A program made the position numbers and the translations under genes. A model generated the notes under the pieces. It worked only from the letters and a program-made list of their open reading frames with translations. It was not told where the DNA came from and ran no database searches. From Rhodobacter sp. (GTDB lineage: Bacteria > Pseudomonadota > Alphaproteobacteria > Rhodobacterales > Rhodobacteraceae), in NCBI GenBank assembly GCA_020250175.1, contig JADCEN010000003.1, positions 124,001 to 188,000 of the forward strand: 64,000 nt of DNA. The letters are read 5' to 3'. Positions 9,364-17,872 of the stretch are shown here, one piece after another (position 1 is the stretch's first letter; each line of letters begins with the position of its first letter).

Positions 9364-10674
9364 ATGATGACACTGACGCTTCGCGCCCTTCTGGGCGCGT
9401 CTGTTGCGGCTGGCCTGTCTACGGCGGCGCTTGCCGAAACCATCACCATCGCAACGGTGAACAACGGCGACATGATCCGGATGCAGGGTCTGACGTCCGA
9501 GTTCACGGCGGCGAACCCCGACATCACTGTTGAATGGGTCACGCTGGAAGAAAACGTTCTTCGCCAGAAGGTCACGACGGACATCGCCACCAAGGGCGGC
9601 CAGTTCGACATCATGACCATCGGCACCTACGAGGTTCCGATCTGGGGCAAGCAGGGCTGGCTGGTCAGCCTGAACGATCTGCCCGCCGAATTCGACATCG
9701 ACGATCTGCTGCCGGCCATCCGGGGCGGCCTGACCGTGGACGGCAACCTTTATGCGGCCCCGTTCTATGGCGAAAGCTCGATGGTCATGTACCGCACGGA
9801 CCTGATGGAAAAGGCCGGGCTGACGATGCCCGAAGCCCCCACCTGGGCCGATATCAAGGCCGCCGCCGCCGCGATGACCGACAAGGAGAACGAGGTTTAC
9901 GGCATCTGCCTGCGCGGCAAGGCGGGCTGGGGCGAAAACATGGCCTTCCTGACCGCCATGTCGAACAGCTATGGGGCCAGATGGTTCGACATGGACTGGA
10001 AGCCCCAGTTCGATGGTGCCGCCTGGAAGGCGACGCTGACCGATTACCTGGAGATGATGAACAACTTCGGGCCTCCGGGTGCGTCGAACAACGGTTTCAA
10101 CGAAAACCTGGCCCTGTTCCAGCAGGGCAAGTGCGGCATGTGGATCGACGCGACCGTCGCCGCATCCTTTGTGACCGGTGCCGACAGCACCGTGGCCGAC
10201 AAGGTTGGCTTTGCCCTGGCCCCGGACAACGGCCTTGGCAGGCGCAGCAACTGGCTGTGGGCATGGTCGCTGGCCATCCCGGCCGGAACGCAAAAGGAAG
10301 CCTCGGCGAAGAAATTCGTCGAATGGGCCACCTCCAAGGCCTATCTGGAACTTGTCGCGTCGAAAGAAGGCTGGGCCAATGTTCCGCCCGGCACGCGCAC
10401 CTCGCTGTATGAGAACCCGGAATATGCGAAAATTCCGTTCGCCAAGATGACGCTGGACAGCATCAACTCGGCCGATCCGACCAACCCGACCGTCGATCCG
10501 GTGCCTTACGTCGGCGTGCAGTTTGTCGCGATCCCGGAATTCCAGGGTCTTGCCACGGCGGTGGGCCAGCAATTCTCGGCAGCCCTTGCCGGGACGACCA
10601 CTCTGGACGACGCGCTGAAGAACTCGCAGGACCTTGCTGTGCGGGAAATGACAAAGGCCGGGTACATCAAGTAA
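9364..10674 (+). CDS. smoE: Sorbitol/mannitol ABC transporter substrate-binding protein
   Basis: 436 residues, periplasmic. The signal peptide (LRALLGASVAAGLSTAALA) is followed by mature ETITIATVNN. The fold is the large family-1 solute-binding protein; features include the DIMTIGTYEVPIWGKQGWL segment and a Trp-rich C-lobe (SNWLWAWSLAIP). It delivers polyols to the permeases encoded next. Gene order with smoFGK, smoS and mtlK matches the Rhodobacter sphaeroides polyol operon. GGGAGG ends at 9360; ATG 9364 is 3 bases away and ATG 9367 is 6, so the true start may be the second Met. It is separated from smoF by a strong stem-loop (10686-10718). Confidence 0.92.
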   Translation: MMTLTLRALLGASVAAGLSTAALAETITIATVNNGDMIRMQGLTSEFTAANPDITVEWVTLEENVLRQKVTTDIATKGGQFDIMTIGTYEVPIWGKQGWLVSLNDLPAEFDIDDLLPAIRGGLTVDGNLYAAPFYGESSMVMYRTDLMEKAGLTMPEAPTWADIKAAAAAMTDKENEVYGICLRGKAGWGENMAFLTAMSNSYGARWFDMDWKPQFDGAAWKATLTDYLEMMNNFGPPGASNNGFNENLALFQQGKCGMWIDATVAASFVTGADSTVADKVGFALAPDNGLGRRSNWLWAWSLAIPAGTQKEASAKKFVEWATSKAYLELVASKEGWANVPPGTRTSLYENPEYAKIPFAKMTLDSINSADPTNPTVDPVPYVGVQFVAIPEFQGLATAVGQQFSAALAGTTTLDDALKNSQDLAVREMTKAGYIK

Positions 10675-10685
10675 CCCTTCCGTCC

Positions 10686-10718
10686 CGGCGGGGGTCGGCC
10701 TTGGTCCGGCCCCCGCCG
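10686..10718 (+). terminator. Strong intercistronic stem-loop between smoE and smoF
   Basis: A 13-bp stem (10686-10698 with 10706-10718, one T-G wobble) and a 7-base loop, followed by CCTTTTG. It lies between the binding-protein stop and the first permease gene. Such structures commonly act as partial terminators or 3' mRNA stabilisers, giving more binding protein than membrane subunits, as at malE-malF. The short T-run suggests attenuation rather than full termination. Confidence 0.7.
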
Positions 10719-10752
10719 CCTTTTGCCCCCCGTCTTCCCAGAGGTGTCCGAC

Positions 10753-11625
10753 ATGGCGACGCAGCATTCGCGCACCGTTGCGCGGCTGATGATCTCTCCG
10801 GCCGTGATCCTGCTGCTGCTCTGGATGATCGTGCCGCTGGCGATGACGCTGTACTTTTCTTTTCTGCGCTACAACCTGCTGATGCCCGGCATGGAAGAAT
10901 GGGCGGGCTTTTCGAACTACCGGTATTTCCTGACGGATCCCGCCTTCTTCACCGCGCTGCGCAACACGCTGGTGCTGGTTGCGGGTGTGCTGCTGATCAC
11001 CGTCATCGGGGGTATCCTGCTGGCCCTGCTGCTGGACCAGCCGATGTGGGGGCAGGGGATTGTGCGCATTCTGGTGATCGCACCCTTCTTCGTGATGCCC
11101 ACGGTTTCGGCGCTGGTATGGACGAACATGTTCATGAATCCGGTGAACGGCCTTTTTGCCCATGCCGCCAAGGCGTTGGGGCTGCAACCTTATGATTTTC
11201 TGGCGCAATCCCCGCTGCTTTCCATCACCCTCATCGTGGCCTGGCAATGGCTGCCCTTCGCCACGCTGATCCTGCTGACGGCGCTGCAATCGCTGGACAG
11301 CGAACAGATGGAAGCGGCCGCGATGGATGGCGCCGGTCCGCTGTCGCGCTTTATCTACGTCACCATGCCGCACCTGACCCGGTCGGTCACTGTCGTGATC
11401 CTGATCCAGACCATCTTTCTGCTGTCGGTTTTTGCCGAAATCCTGGTGACCACAAACGGCGGTCCCGGCACGGCCTCGACCACGCTGACCTATCTGGTCT
11501 ATGTGCAGTCGATGCTGCAGTTCGACGTGGGCGGCGGGGCGGCGGGCGGGATTGTCGCGGTCATCCTGGCCAATATCGTTGCGATCTTCCTGATGCGGAT
11601 GATCGGCAAGAACCTGCAGGCCTGA
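10753..11625 (+). CDS. smoF: Polyol ABC transporter permease 1
   Basis: 290 residues with six predicted membrane segments. The start at 10753 (MATQHSRTVARL) has GAGG 8 bases upstream; a longer frame from 10723 lacks this. The binding-protein-dependent transport motif EAAAMDGAGPLSRFIYVTMP (EAA loop, contacting the ATPase) is near residue 190. It forms the channel with SmoG. The next gene starts 1 base after its stop, so the two are translationally coupled. Confidence 0.93.
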   Translation: MATQHSRTVARLMISPAVILLLLWMIVPLAMTLYFSFLRYNLLMPGMEEWAGFSNYRYFLTDPAFFTALRNTLVLVAGVLLITVIGGILLALLLDQPMWGQGIVRILVIAPFFVMPTVSALVWTNMFMNPVNGLFAHAAKALGLQPYDFLAQSPLLSITLIVAWQWLPFATLILLTALQSLDSEQMEAAAMDGAGPLSRFIYVTMPHLTRSVTVVILIQTIFLLSVFAEILVTTNGGPGTASTTLTYLVYVQSMLQFDVGGGAAGGIVAVILANIVAIFLMRMIGKNLQA

Positions 11626-11626
11626 C

Positions 11627-12457
11627 ATGGCCCGCAAGACCACAACCGCGCGCAAGGCCACGGTCACGATGCTGGCCTGGACCATCGGTTTCATCATCTT
11701 CTTTCCGGTCCTGTGGACGATCCTGACCAGCTTCAAGACCGAAGGCGAGGCCATTGCAGCCCCCCCGTCCTTCCTGTTCTTCGACTGGACGATGGAGAAT
11801 TACCTGACCGTCAACGAACGGTCGGACTATCCGCGCCATTTCTGGAATTCCGTGGTGATCTCGGTCGGCTCGACCCTGCTGGGCGTGCTGATCGCCATTC
11901 CGGCGGCCTGGTCCCTGGCCTTTGTTCCCGGCAGGCGCACCAAGGACGTGCTGATGTGGATGCTGTCCACCAAGATGATGCCGGCGGTGGGCGTGCTGGT
12001 GCCGATGTACCTGATCTTTCGTGACGCCGGGCTTCTGGATACGAAAACGGGCCTTGTGGGGGTGCTGACGCTGATCAACCTGCCGATCATCGTCTGGATG
12101 CTGTACACCTATTTCAAGGAGATTCCCGCCGAGATCCTTGAGGCGGCGCGGATGGACGGGGCCAGCCTGCGGTCCGAGATCCTCTATGTGCTGACACCGA
12201 TGGCGCTGCCAGGCATTGCCAGCACGCTGCTGCTCAACATCATCCTGGCCTGGAATGAGGCGTTCTGGACGCTGAACCTGGCGGCGGCCAAGGCGGCCCC
12301 GCTGACGGCCTTCATCGCCAGCTATTCCAGCCCCGAGGGCCTGTTCTATGCCAAGCTGAGCGCTGCCAGCACCATGGCCATCGCGCCGATTCTGATCCTT
12401 GGCTGGTTCAGCCAGAAGCAACTCGTGCGCGGTCTGACATTCGGCGCAGTGAAATGA
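11627..12457 (+). CDS. smoG: Polyol ABC transporter permease 2
   Basis: 276 residues, six predicted membrane segments, with the start one base after the smoF stop. The EAA loop reads [20 protein letters not shown]. Residues after the first membrane segment carry the family pattern [16 protein letters not shown]. It pairs with SmoF as the second half of the transmembrane channel. The ATPase gene follows after 13 bases. Confidence 0.93.
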   Translation: MARKTTTARKATVTMLAWTIGFIIFFPVLWTILTSFKTEGEAIAAPPSFLFFDWTMENYLTVNERSDYPRHFWNSVVISVGSTLLGVLIAIPAAWSLAFVPGRRTKDVLMWMLSTKMMPAVGVLVPMYLIFRDAGLLDTKTGLVGVLTLINLPIIVWMLYTYFKEIPAEILEAARMDGASLRSEILYVLTPMALPGIASTLLLNIILAWNEAFWTLNLAAAKAAPLTAFIASYSSPEGLFYAKLSAASTMAIAPILILGWFSQKQLVRGLTFGAVK

Positions 12458-12470
12458 GGGGTGCCTGAAG

Positions 12471-13472
12471 ATGGGCAGGATCACGCTGCGCAATGTGGCC
12501 AAACGCTTTGGCGACGTTGCGGTCATCCCTTCGATCAATCTGGAGGTCGAGGACGGGGAATTCGTGGTCTTCGTCGGGCCGTCGGGCTGCGGCAAATCCA
12601 CGCTGCTGCGCCTGATCGCCGGGCTAGAAGATGTGTCGGGCGGGGTGATCGAGATTGACGGCGTGAACGCCACGGAACTTCCCCCCGCCAGGCGCGGCCT
12701 GGCGATGGTGTTCCAAAGCTATGCGCTGTACCCGCACATGAGTGTGCGCAAGAATATCGCCTTCCCGCTCAAAATGGCGGGGATGGAGCCGGCCGAGATT
12801 GCCCGCAAGGTTGAAGCGGCGGCGGCAGTGCTGAACCTGACCGGCTATCTGGACCGCCGCCCCGGCCAGTTGTCCGGCGGTCAGCGCCAGCGGGTGGCCA
12901 TCGGGCGGGCCATCGTGCGCGAGCCTGCGGCCTTTCTGTTCGACGAACCGCTGTCCAATCTGGACGCGGCCCTGCGGGTCAACATGCGGCTGGAGATCAG
13001 CGAACTGCACCAGACCCTGAAGACGACCATGATCTATGTGACCCATGATCAGGTCGAAGCCATGACCATGGCCGACAAGATCGTGGTTTTGAACCTGGGC
13101 AGAATCGAACAGGTGGGCAGCCCGCTGGACTTGTACCGGGCCCCTGCGAACCTGTTCGTCGCAGGCTTCATCGGCAGCCCGAAGATGAACCTGATCGACG
13201 GGCCAGAGGCCGCAAGACAGGGCGCGGCCACCATTGGCCTGCGGCCCGAACATATCGACCTGTCCGGGTCGGCCGGTATCTGGCGGGGCACGGTCGGCAT
13301 CGCAGAGCATCTGGGGTCCGACACCTTCCTGCGCGTGCAGGTCGAAGGCATCGGGATGATCACGGTGCGGGCCGGCGGCGATACGGACCTGCGCCATGGC
13401 GACGCGGTCTGGCTGACCCCGCAGCCCGGCAGGATGCACCGCTTTGACGCGGACGGAAAGGCAATGGCATGA
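12471..13472 (+). CDS. smoK: Polyol ABC transporter ATPase (MalK/UgpC type)
   Basis: 333 residues. Walker [11 protein letters not shown]-loop in [14 protein letters not shown], signature [15 protein letters not shown], Walker [13 protein letters not shown] and the switch histidine in [14 protein letters not shown] are all present. The C-terminal MOBP/OB-fold regulatory domain starts at about residue 235 (GLRPEHIDL). The importer's energising subunit; MalK-type ATPases may be shared with other sugar importers. Its stop overlaps the smoS start (ATGA at 13469-13472). Confidence 0.95.
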   Translation: MGRITLRNVAKRFGDVAVIPSINLEVEDGEFVVFVGPSGCGKSTLLRLIAGLEDVSGGVIEIDGVNATELPPARRGLAMVFQSYALYPHMSVRKNIAFPLKMAGMEPAEIARKVEAAAAVLNLTGYLDRRPGQLSGGQRQRVAIGRAIVREPAAFLFDEPLSNLDAALRVNMRLEISELHQTLKTTMIYVTHDQVEAMTMADKIVVLNLGRIEQVGSPLDLYRAPANLFVAGFIGSPKMNLIDGPEAARQGAATIGLRPEHIDLSGSAGIWRGTVGIAEHLGSDTFLRVQVEGIGMITVRAGGDTDLRHGDAVWLTPQPGRMHRFDADGKAMA

Positions 13473-14239
13473 AACTTGACGGCAAATGCGCCCTGATCAC
13501 CGGGGCGGCACGCGGCATCGGGCTGGAATTCGCGCGGGCTTACCTGCGCGAAGGTGCCAGGGTGGCAATCGCCGATATCAACATGCCCGCCGCCGAAGCT
13601 GCTGCGGCGCGGCTGGGCACGGGCGCGTTTGCGATCCGGCTGGATGTCACCGATCAGGCCAGCATCGACGCCGCCGTGGCCGAAGCCGTGCGGCACATGG
13701 GGCGGATCGACATTCTGATCAACAATGCCGCCATGTTCGACATGGCACCGGTCACGGACATCACCCGGGCCAGCTATGACCGGCTGTTCGCGGTCAATGT
13801 CGCGGGGCCGCTGTTCATGCTGCAGGCGGTGGCGCGGCACATGATCGCGCGCGGTGGCGGCGGCAAGATCATCAACATGGCCAGCCAGGCCGGGCGGCGG
13901 GGCGAGGCGCTGGTCGCCGTTTACTGCGCCACCAAGGCCGCAGTCATCAGCCTGACCCAATCGGCGGGCCTGAACCTGATTGCCCATGGCATCAACGTGA
14001 ACGCCATAGCGCCGGGTGTCGTGGATGGCGAGCACTGGGATGGCGTGGATGCGCTGTTCGCGAAATACGAAGGGCTGCCGCCGGGCGAGAAAAAGCGGCA
14101 GGTCGGCCTTGCCGTGCCCTTCGGGCGGATGGGAACGGCGGCGGACCTGACCGGGATGGCGGTGTTTCTGGCGTCGTCCGATGCCGATTACGTGGTGGCC
14201 CAGACGTATAACGTCGATGGCGGAAACTGGATGAGCTGA
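13469..14239 (+). CDS. smoS: Sorbitol dehydrogenase, short-chain dehydrogenase/reductase
   Basis: 256 residues, NAD-dependent, oxidising sorbitol (D-glucitol) to fructose. The Rossmann motif is [12 protein letters not shown], the NNAA motif is at [10 protein letters not shown], catalytic Ser is in NMASQAG and the catalytic pair Tyr/Lys in VYCATKAAV. The C-terminus VDGGNWMS is typical. It overlaps smoK by four bases and sits one base before mtlK, which ties substrate to the imported polyol and supports the sorbitol assignment over other SDR activities. Confidence 0.9.
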   Translation: MKLDGKCALITGAARGIGLEFARAYLREGARVAIADINMPAAEAAAARLGTGAFAIRLDVTDQASIDAAVAEAVRHMGRIDILINNAAMFDMAPVTDITRASYDRLFAVNVAGPLFMLQAVARHMIARGGGGKIINMASQAGRRGEALVAVYCATKAAVISLTQSAGLNLIAHGINVNAIAPGVVDGEHWDGVDALFAKYEGLPPGEKKRQVGLAVPFGRMGTAADLTGMAVFLASSDADYVVAQTYNVDGGNWMS

Positions 14240-14240
14240 C

Positions 14241-15671
14241 ATGGACCTTCAGATGCCTGCCTATGACCGCAACCGCCTGTCGCCCGGTATCGTCCATATC
14301 GGGCTGGGCAATTTTCACCGGGCCCATCAGGCGGTCTATCTGGATGATCTGTTCGCAAGGGGACTGGGGCTGGACTGGGCCATTCTCGGTGCCGGTGTGC
14401 GCCAGGCCGACGCCCGAATGCGCGAGGCGCTGCTGGCGCAGGACTGTCTGTCCACCGTGATCGAACTGGACCCCGCCGGGCACCGTGCGCGGCGCACAGG
14501 CTCGATGGTGGGCTTTGTCGAGGTGCAGCCGGACAATGCCGCGCTGATCGCCGCGATGTCCGATCCGGCAATCCGGATCGTGTCGCTGACCGTGACGGAA
14601 GGCGGCTATTTCGTGGACCCCGCCACTGGACAGTTCGATCCGGCGTCCGCCGAGATCGTGGCAGATGCCGCGCGCCCCGACCGTCCCGCCACGGCCTTCG
14701 GGGCCATCCTTGCCGCGCTGAAGGCGCGGCGGGCGGCAGGCATTGTACCCTTCACGGTCATGTCCTGCGACAACCTGCCCGGCAATGGCCATGTCACCCG
14801 CGATGCCGTTGTGGGCCTTGCCCGGCTGTCGGACCCGGACCTGGCCGATTGGATTGCGGCAGGGGTGGCCTTTCCCAATGCCATGGTAGACCGCATCACC
14901 CCCGCGACCGGTCCGCGCGAACGCGCGCTGGCCGCCCGCTTTGGTCTGGACGATCCGGTGCCCGTCACCTGCGAACCCTTTCGCCAGTGGGTGCTGGAAG
15001 ACCGTTTCCCGGCGGGCCGCCCACCGCTGGAAGCAGTCGGCGTGACCTTCACCGACCATGTCCATGCCTATGAGGCGATGAAGATCCGCATCCTGAACGG
15101 GGGCCATGCCATCATCGCTTATCCGGGCGGACTTCTGGGCATCGACCTGGTGCATGAGGCGATGGCCCATCCGCTGATCGCGGGCTTTCTGGCCAAGGTG
15201 GAACGCGACGAGATCATCCCCTTCGTGGCCCCGGTGCCGGACACCAATCTTGAGGACTATCTTGCGCTTGTGCAGGGTCGCTTCGTCAACCCCGAAATCG
15301 CCGATACGGTGCGGCGGCTGTGCCTGGATGGATCAAACCGCCAGCCCAAGTTCATCCTGCCCTCGCTGCGTGACAATCTTGCCGCCGGGCGCGTGCCGCA
15401 GGGTCTGATCCTTGAGTCTGCCCTGTGGTGCCGCTACTGCGCCGGTGTGACCGACAGCGGCGCGGCCATTGCACCCAACGATCCGAACTGGGACCGGCTG
15501 ACCACCGTGGCGCAGGCAGCACGGCAGGACCCGTCGCGCTGGCTGGCGATGGAAGACATCTATGGTGCCACCGGGCGGGACCCTGCGGTTGTCGGTGCTT
15601 TCGATGTGGCGCTGCGCGATCTGTGGGCGCGCGGCACCGCAGCCGTGCTGGCCGATTTCATCGCTGCCTGA
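14241..15671 (+). CDS. mtlK: Mannitol 2-dehydrogenase
   Basis: 476 residues, the long-chain polyol-specific dehydrogenase family. It oxidises D-mannitol (and often D-arabinitol) to the 2-ketose, mainly fructose. The N-terminal cofactor domain begins HIGLGNFHRAHQAVYLDDL; the active-site signature K-x4-N-x2-H is visible as MKIRILNGGHAIIAYPGG (about residue 280). It is the last gene of the unit. The xylB and mtlZ (xylulokinase, fructokinase) genes found downstream in R. sphaeroides are not here, so fructose phosphorylation must be encoded elsewhere. Confidence 0.94.
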   Translation: MDLQMPAYDRNRLSPGIVHIGLGNFHRAHQAVYLDDLFARGLGLDWAILGAGVRQADARMREALLAQDCLSTVIELDPAGHRARRTGSMVGFVEVQPDNAALIAAMSDPAIRIVSLTVTEGGYFVDPATGQFDPASAEIVADAARPDRPATAFGAILAALKARRAAGIVPFTVMSCDNLPGNGHVTRDAVVGLARLSDPDLADWIAAGVAFPNAMVDRITPATGPRERALAARFGLDDPVPVTCEPFRQWVLEDRFPAGRPPLEAVGVTFTDHVHAYEAMKIRILNGGHAIIAYPGGLLGIDLVHEAMAHPLIAGFLAKVERDEIIPFVAPVPDTNLEDYLALVQGRFVNPEIADTVRRLCLDGSNRQPKFILPSLRDNLAAGRVPQGLILESALWCRYCAGVTDSGAAIAPNDPNWDRLTTVAQAARQDPSRWLAMEDIYGATGRDPAVVGAFDVALRDLWARGTAAVLADFIAA

Positions 15672-16091
15672 CCTTCCGGGACGGGCACCATCAGTGCTGC
15701 CGCCGCAAGGGGCAGCGCCTGTGCCTGCCCGGTCCTGACCCCGCAGAAATGACGTCTGCGCAGCGGCGGCCGATTGCAACCGGGCAGGTCCGCTGCATAT
15801 CCGGGCAAGAATAGTCGCCGCCACGACGCGCTTGAACCGTTCCGGCCCCGGCAACATGCGGACCAGGCATTTTTCGACGGCATGGCGCAGGGGTCCGGGG
15901 CGGTCATGCCGCAGCTGCAAAGGATTGCCTGCCGGTCCGATTCGTCGCGCCGGCATGAGCCGTGGTAACACCGGCGCGAGGTTTTCTTGCATTGCATGGC
16001 AGCCATGACGAGATCGCAGGTCGGCGGCGCTGGAACCCGTATCAGGGAAATGTCACATACGCCCTTAAATGCACTGAAAACAAAAGAGATC
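15672..16091. other. 420-base gap between the polyol and glucan operons
   Basis: No gene is supported. A weak hairpin GCTGCC...GGCAGC lies about 20-45 bases after the mtlK stop, without a T-run. The 3' part must carry the promoter for opgG; the only AT-rich word is CCTTAAATG at about 16065, and no convincing -35 is visible. Confidence 0.5.
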
Positions 16092-17687
16092 ATGCAGAAT
16101 TCTTCCCCCTGTGCCGATCATCTGACCCGCCGGGGCATCCTTTGCGCCGTCCCGCTTTCGGCGATCCTTCTGACCACAACCGCACTGCCCCGCGCGGTCC
16201 GGGCCCAGACATCTGCGCCCGCCGCAGCGCAGCAATTCAGCTTTGATATCCTCAGCGCCGAAATGCAGGCTTTGGCGGCCAATCCCTTTCAGGCCCCGGT
16301 CCGCGTACCCGGCTTTCTGGATGACTTGACCTATGATGATTACCGCCTGATCCGATTCCGCCCCGACCGGGCGCGCTGGCAGCACGAAGACAGTTTTTTC
16401 CGTCTGCACGCCTTCCCGATGGGCTGGCTGTTCAAGGACCCGGTTCTGCTGTTCGAAGTCGCGGGGGATCAGGCCGTGCCGATGCCGGTCACGACCGATG
16501 ATTTCGAATTTCTCAACGACCTGTCCGCCCGCATTCCCGAACATGCACAGATGTCAGGTGTCGCCGGCTTCCGCCTGCACCATCCGCTGAACCGCCCCGA
16601 TGTCTGGGACGAGCTGGTGGCGTTTCTGGGGGCCAGCTATTTCCGGGCGCTGGGGCGGGGCAATGCCTATGGCTTGTCCGCGCGCGGTCTGGCGATCAAC
16701 TCCGGCCTGTCCACGGCCGAGGAATTTCCCCGCTTCACGCGCTTTTACATCGAACGCCCCGGCGGCCTTTCCGGGACGATCACGGTTTACGCGGCCCTGG
16801 AAAGCGAAAGCGTGACCGGTGCCTTTCGCCTCGTCATCACGCCGGGCGCGCAGACGGTGATGGACGTGACGGCACGCCTGTTTTTCCGCGCCGATGTCGA
16901 ACAGCTTGGCGTCGCGCCGCTGACCTCGATGTTCCTGTTTTCGGAAAAGAACCGGTCGGATTTCGATGATTTCCGGCCCAACGTGCATGACAGTGACGGA
17001 TTGCGCATCGTGCGCCGCGATGGCGATGTCATCTGGCGCCCGCTTAACAATCCGCCGCGTCTGGCAGGCAGCTATTTTGCCGAAGACGGCATCCGCAGCT
17101 TCGGTCTGCACCAGCGCGACCGCGATTTCGACAGCTATCAGGATGCCAGCGCGCATTACGAACGCCGCCCGTCTCTGGATGTGGAACCGCTGGGCGATTG
17201 GGGCAAGGGCGTGGTGCGTCTGGTCGAAATCCCCACCGACCTGGAAGTGAACGACAATATTGTCGCCTTCTGGGTGCCGGACGGACAGGTTCGCGCCGGT
17301 GAGGCGCGGGAATACGCCTATCGGCTGCGCTGGGGCGCGCTGGACCCTGCCCCGACGGATGCCCTTGCCTTTGTCCATGAGACGCGGGCAGGGTCCGGTG
17401 GCGTGTCCGGCGTCCTGAATACCGATGGCACGCGCAAGTTCGTTGTTGATTTCAAGGGCGGTCTGCTGGGCACCCTTCCCGAAGACGGCAAGGTTGAGGC
17501 CGTTGTCACCGTGTCGCAAGGCAAGATCGTGACGCAGACACTGTCCCGGATCGGAGGAACGGATGTATGGCGTCTGGTTCTGGATGTGGCCGCCGCCGAC
17601 GGGGCCACGGTAGAGCTTTTGGCCCATATCGCGGGCTACGGGCGCAAACTGACAGAGCTGTGGCTCTATCAATGGGTGGTGGCGTGA
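16092..17687 (+). CDS. opgG: Periplasmic glucan biosynthesis protein OpgG (MdoG)
   Basis: 531 residues from the chosen start. The N-terminus HLTRRGILCAVPLSAILL with ALPRAVRAQTS is a twin-arginine-type signal, so the protein is exported folded to the periplasm, where OpgG acts on nascent osmoregulated periplasmic glucan chains. Family hallmarks include FPMGWLFKDPV, YFRALGRGNAYGLSARGLAI, NRSDFDDFRPNVHDSDGL and GSYFAEDGIRSFGLHQRDRDFDSYQD. ATG 16050 is an alternative start; 16092 gives a normal-length Tat leader. The stop overlaps the next start by one base (TGATG), giving the operon opgG-opgI-opgH-opgC. Confidence 0.94.
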   Translation: MQNSSPCADHLTRRGILCAVPLSAILLTTTALPRAVRAQTSAPAAAQQFSFDILSAEMQALAANPFQAPVRVPGFLDDLTYDDYRLIRFRPDRARWQHEDSFFRLHAFPMGWLFKDPVLLFEVAGDQAVPMPVTTDDFEFLNDLSARIPEHAQMSGVAGFRLHHPLNRPDVWDELVAFLGASYFRALGRGNAYGLSARGLAINSGLSTAEEFPRFTRFYIERPGGLSGTITVYAALESESVTGAFRLVITPGAQTVMDVTARLFFRADVEQLGVAPLTSMFLFSEKNRSDFDDFRPNVHDSDGLRIVRRDGDVIWRPLNNPPRLAGSYFAEDGIRSFGLHQRDRDFDSYQDASAHYERRPSLDVEPLGDWGKGVVRLVEIPTDLEVNDNIVAFWVPDGQVRAGEAREYAYRLRWGALDPAPTDALAFVHETRAGSGGVSGVLNTDGTRKFVVDFKGGLLGTLPEDGKVEAVVTVSQGKIVTQTLSRIGGTDVWRLVLDVAAADGATVELLAHIAGYGRKLTELWLYQWVVA

Positions 17688-17869
17688 TGTCTGACCCTGA
17701 CTCCTCTGCGGGCGACATCGAAGCAGTGGTGCGGCGTGTGGGGTGCCTGCCTGAAGCCCCTTTGGTCATGCCAAAGCAGCGGCTTGAACGGCCCACCTCA
17801 CCGGGTCTGCTCGCCCGGCTGTTCCCCCTGCCGCCCGTCACCGGCGGCGCGCGGACCAGCGGGGGCTAA
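17687..17869 (+). CDS. opgI: Small protein between OpgG and OpgH, candidate OpgI
   Basis: 60 residues, starting on the last base of the opgG stop and ending 3 bases before opgH, so it is translationally coupled on both sides. No signal peptide or membrane segment; its second half reads VMPKQRLERPTSPGLLARLF. In R. sphaeroides an opgI gene lies between opgG and opgH and is needed for glucan backbone synthesis; the position here is identical. The segment resembles the motif in the cytoplasmic N-terminus of E. coli MdoH (MPEAKRSSM then NPVGRFW), a part absent from the short OpgH downstream. I infer it supplies that region in trans. Confidence 0.72.
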   Translation: MSDPDSSAGDIEAVVRRVGCLPEAPLVMPKQRLERPTSPGLLARLFPLPPVTGGARTSGG

Positions 17870-17872
17870 GCG

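Noticed and set aside
9058..11754. 898-codon minus-strand frame across the smo genes
   Set aside because: Antisense shadow of smoE and smoF; His/Gln-rich translation with no domain.
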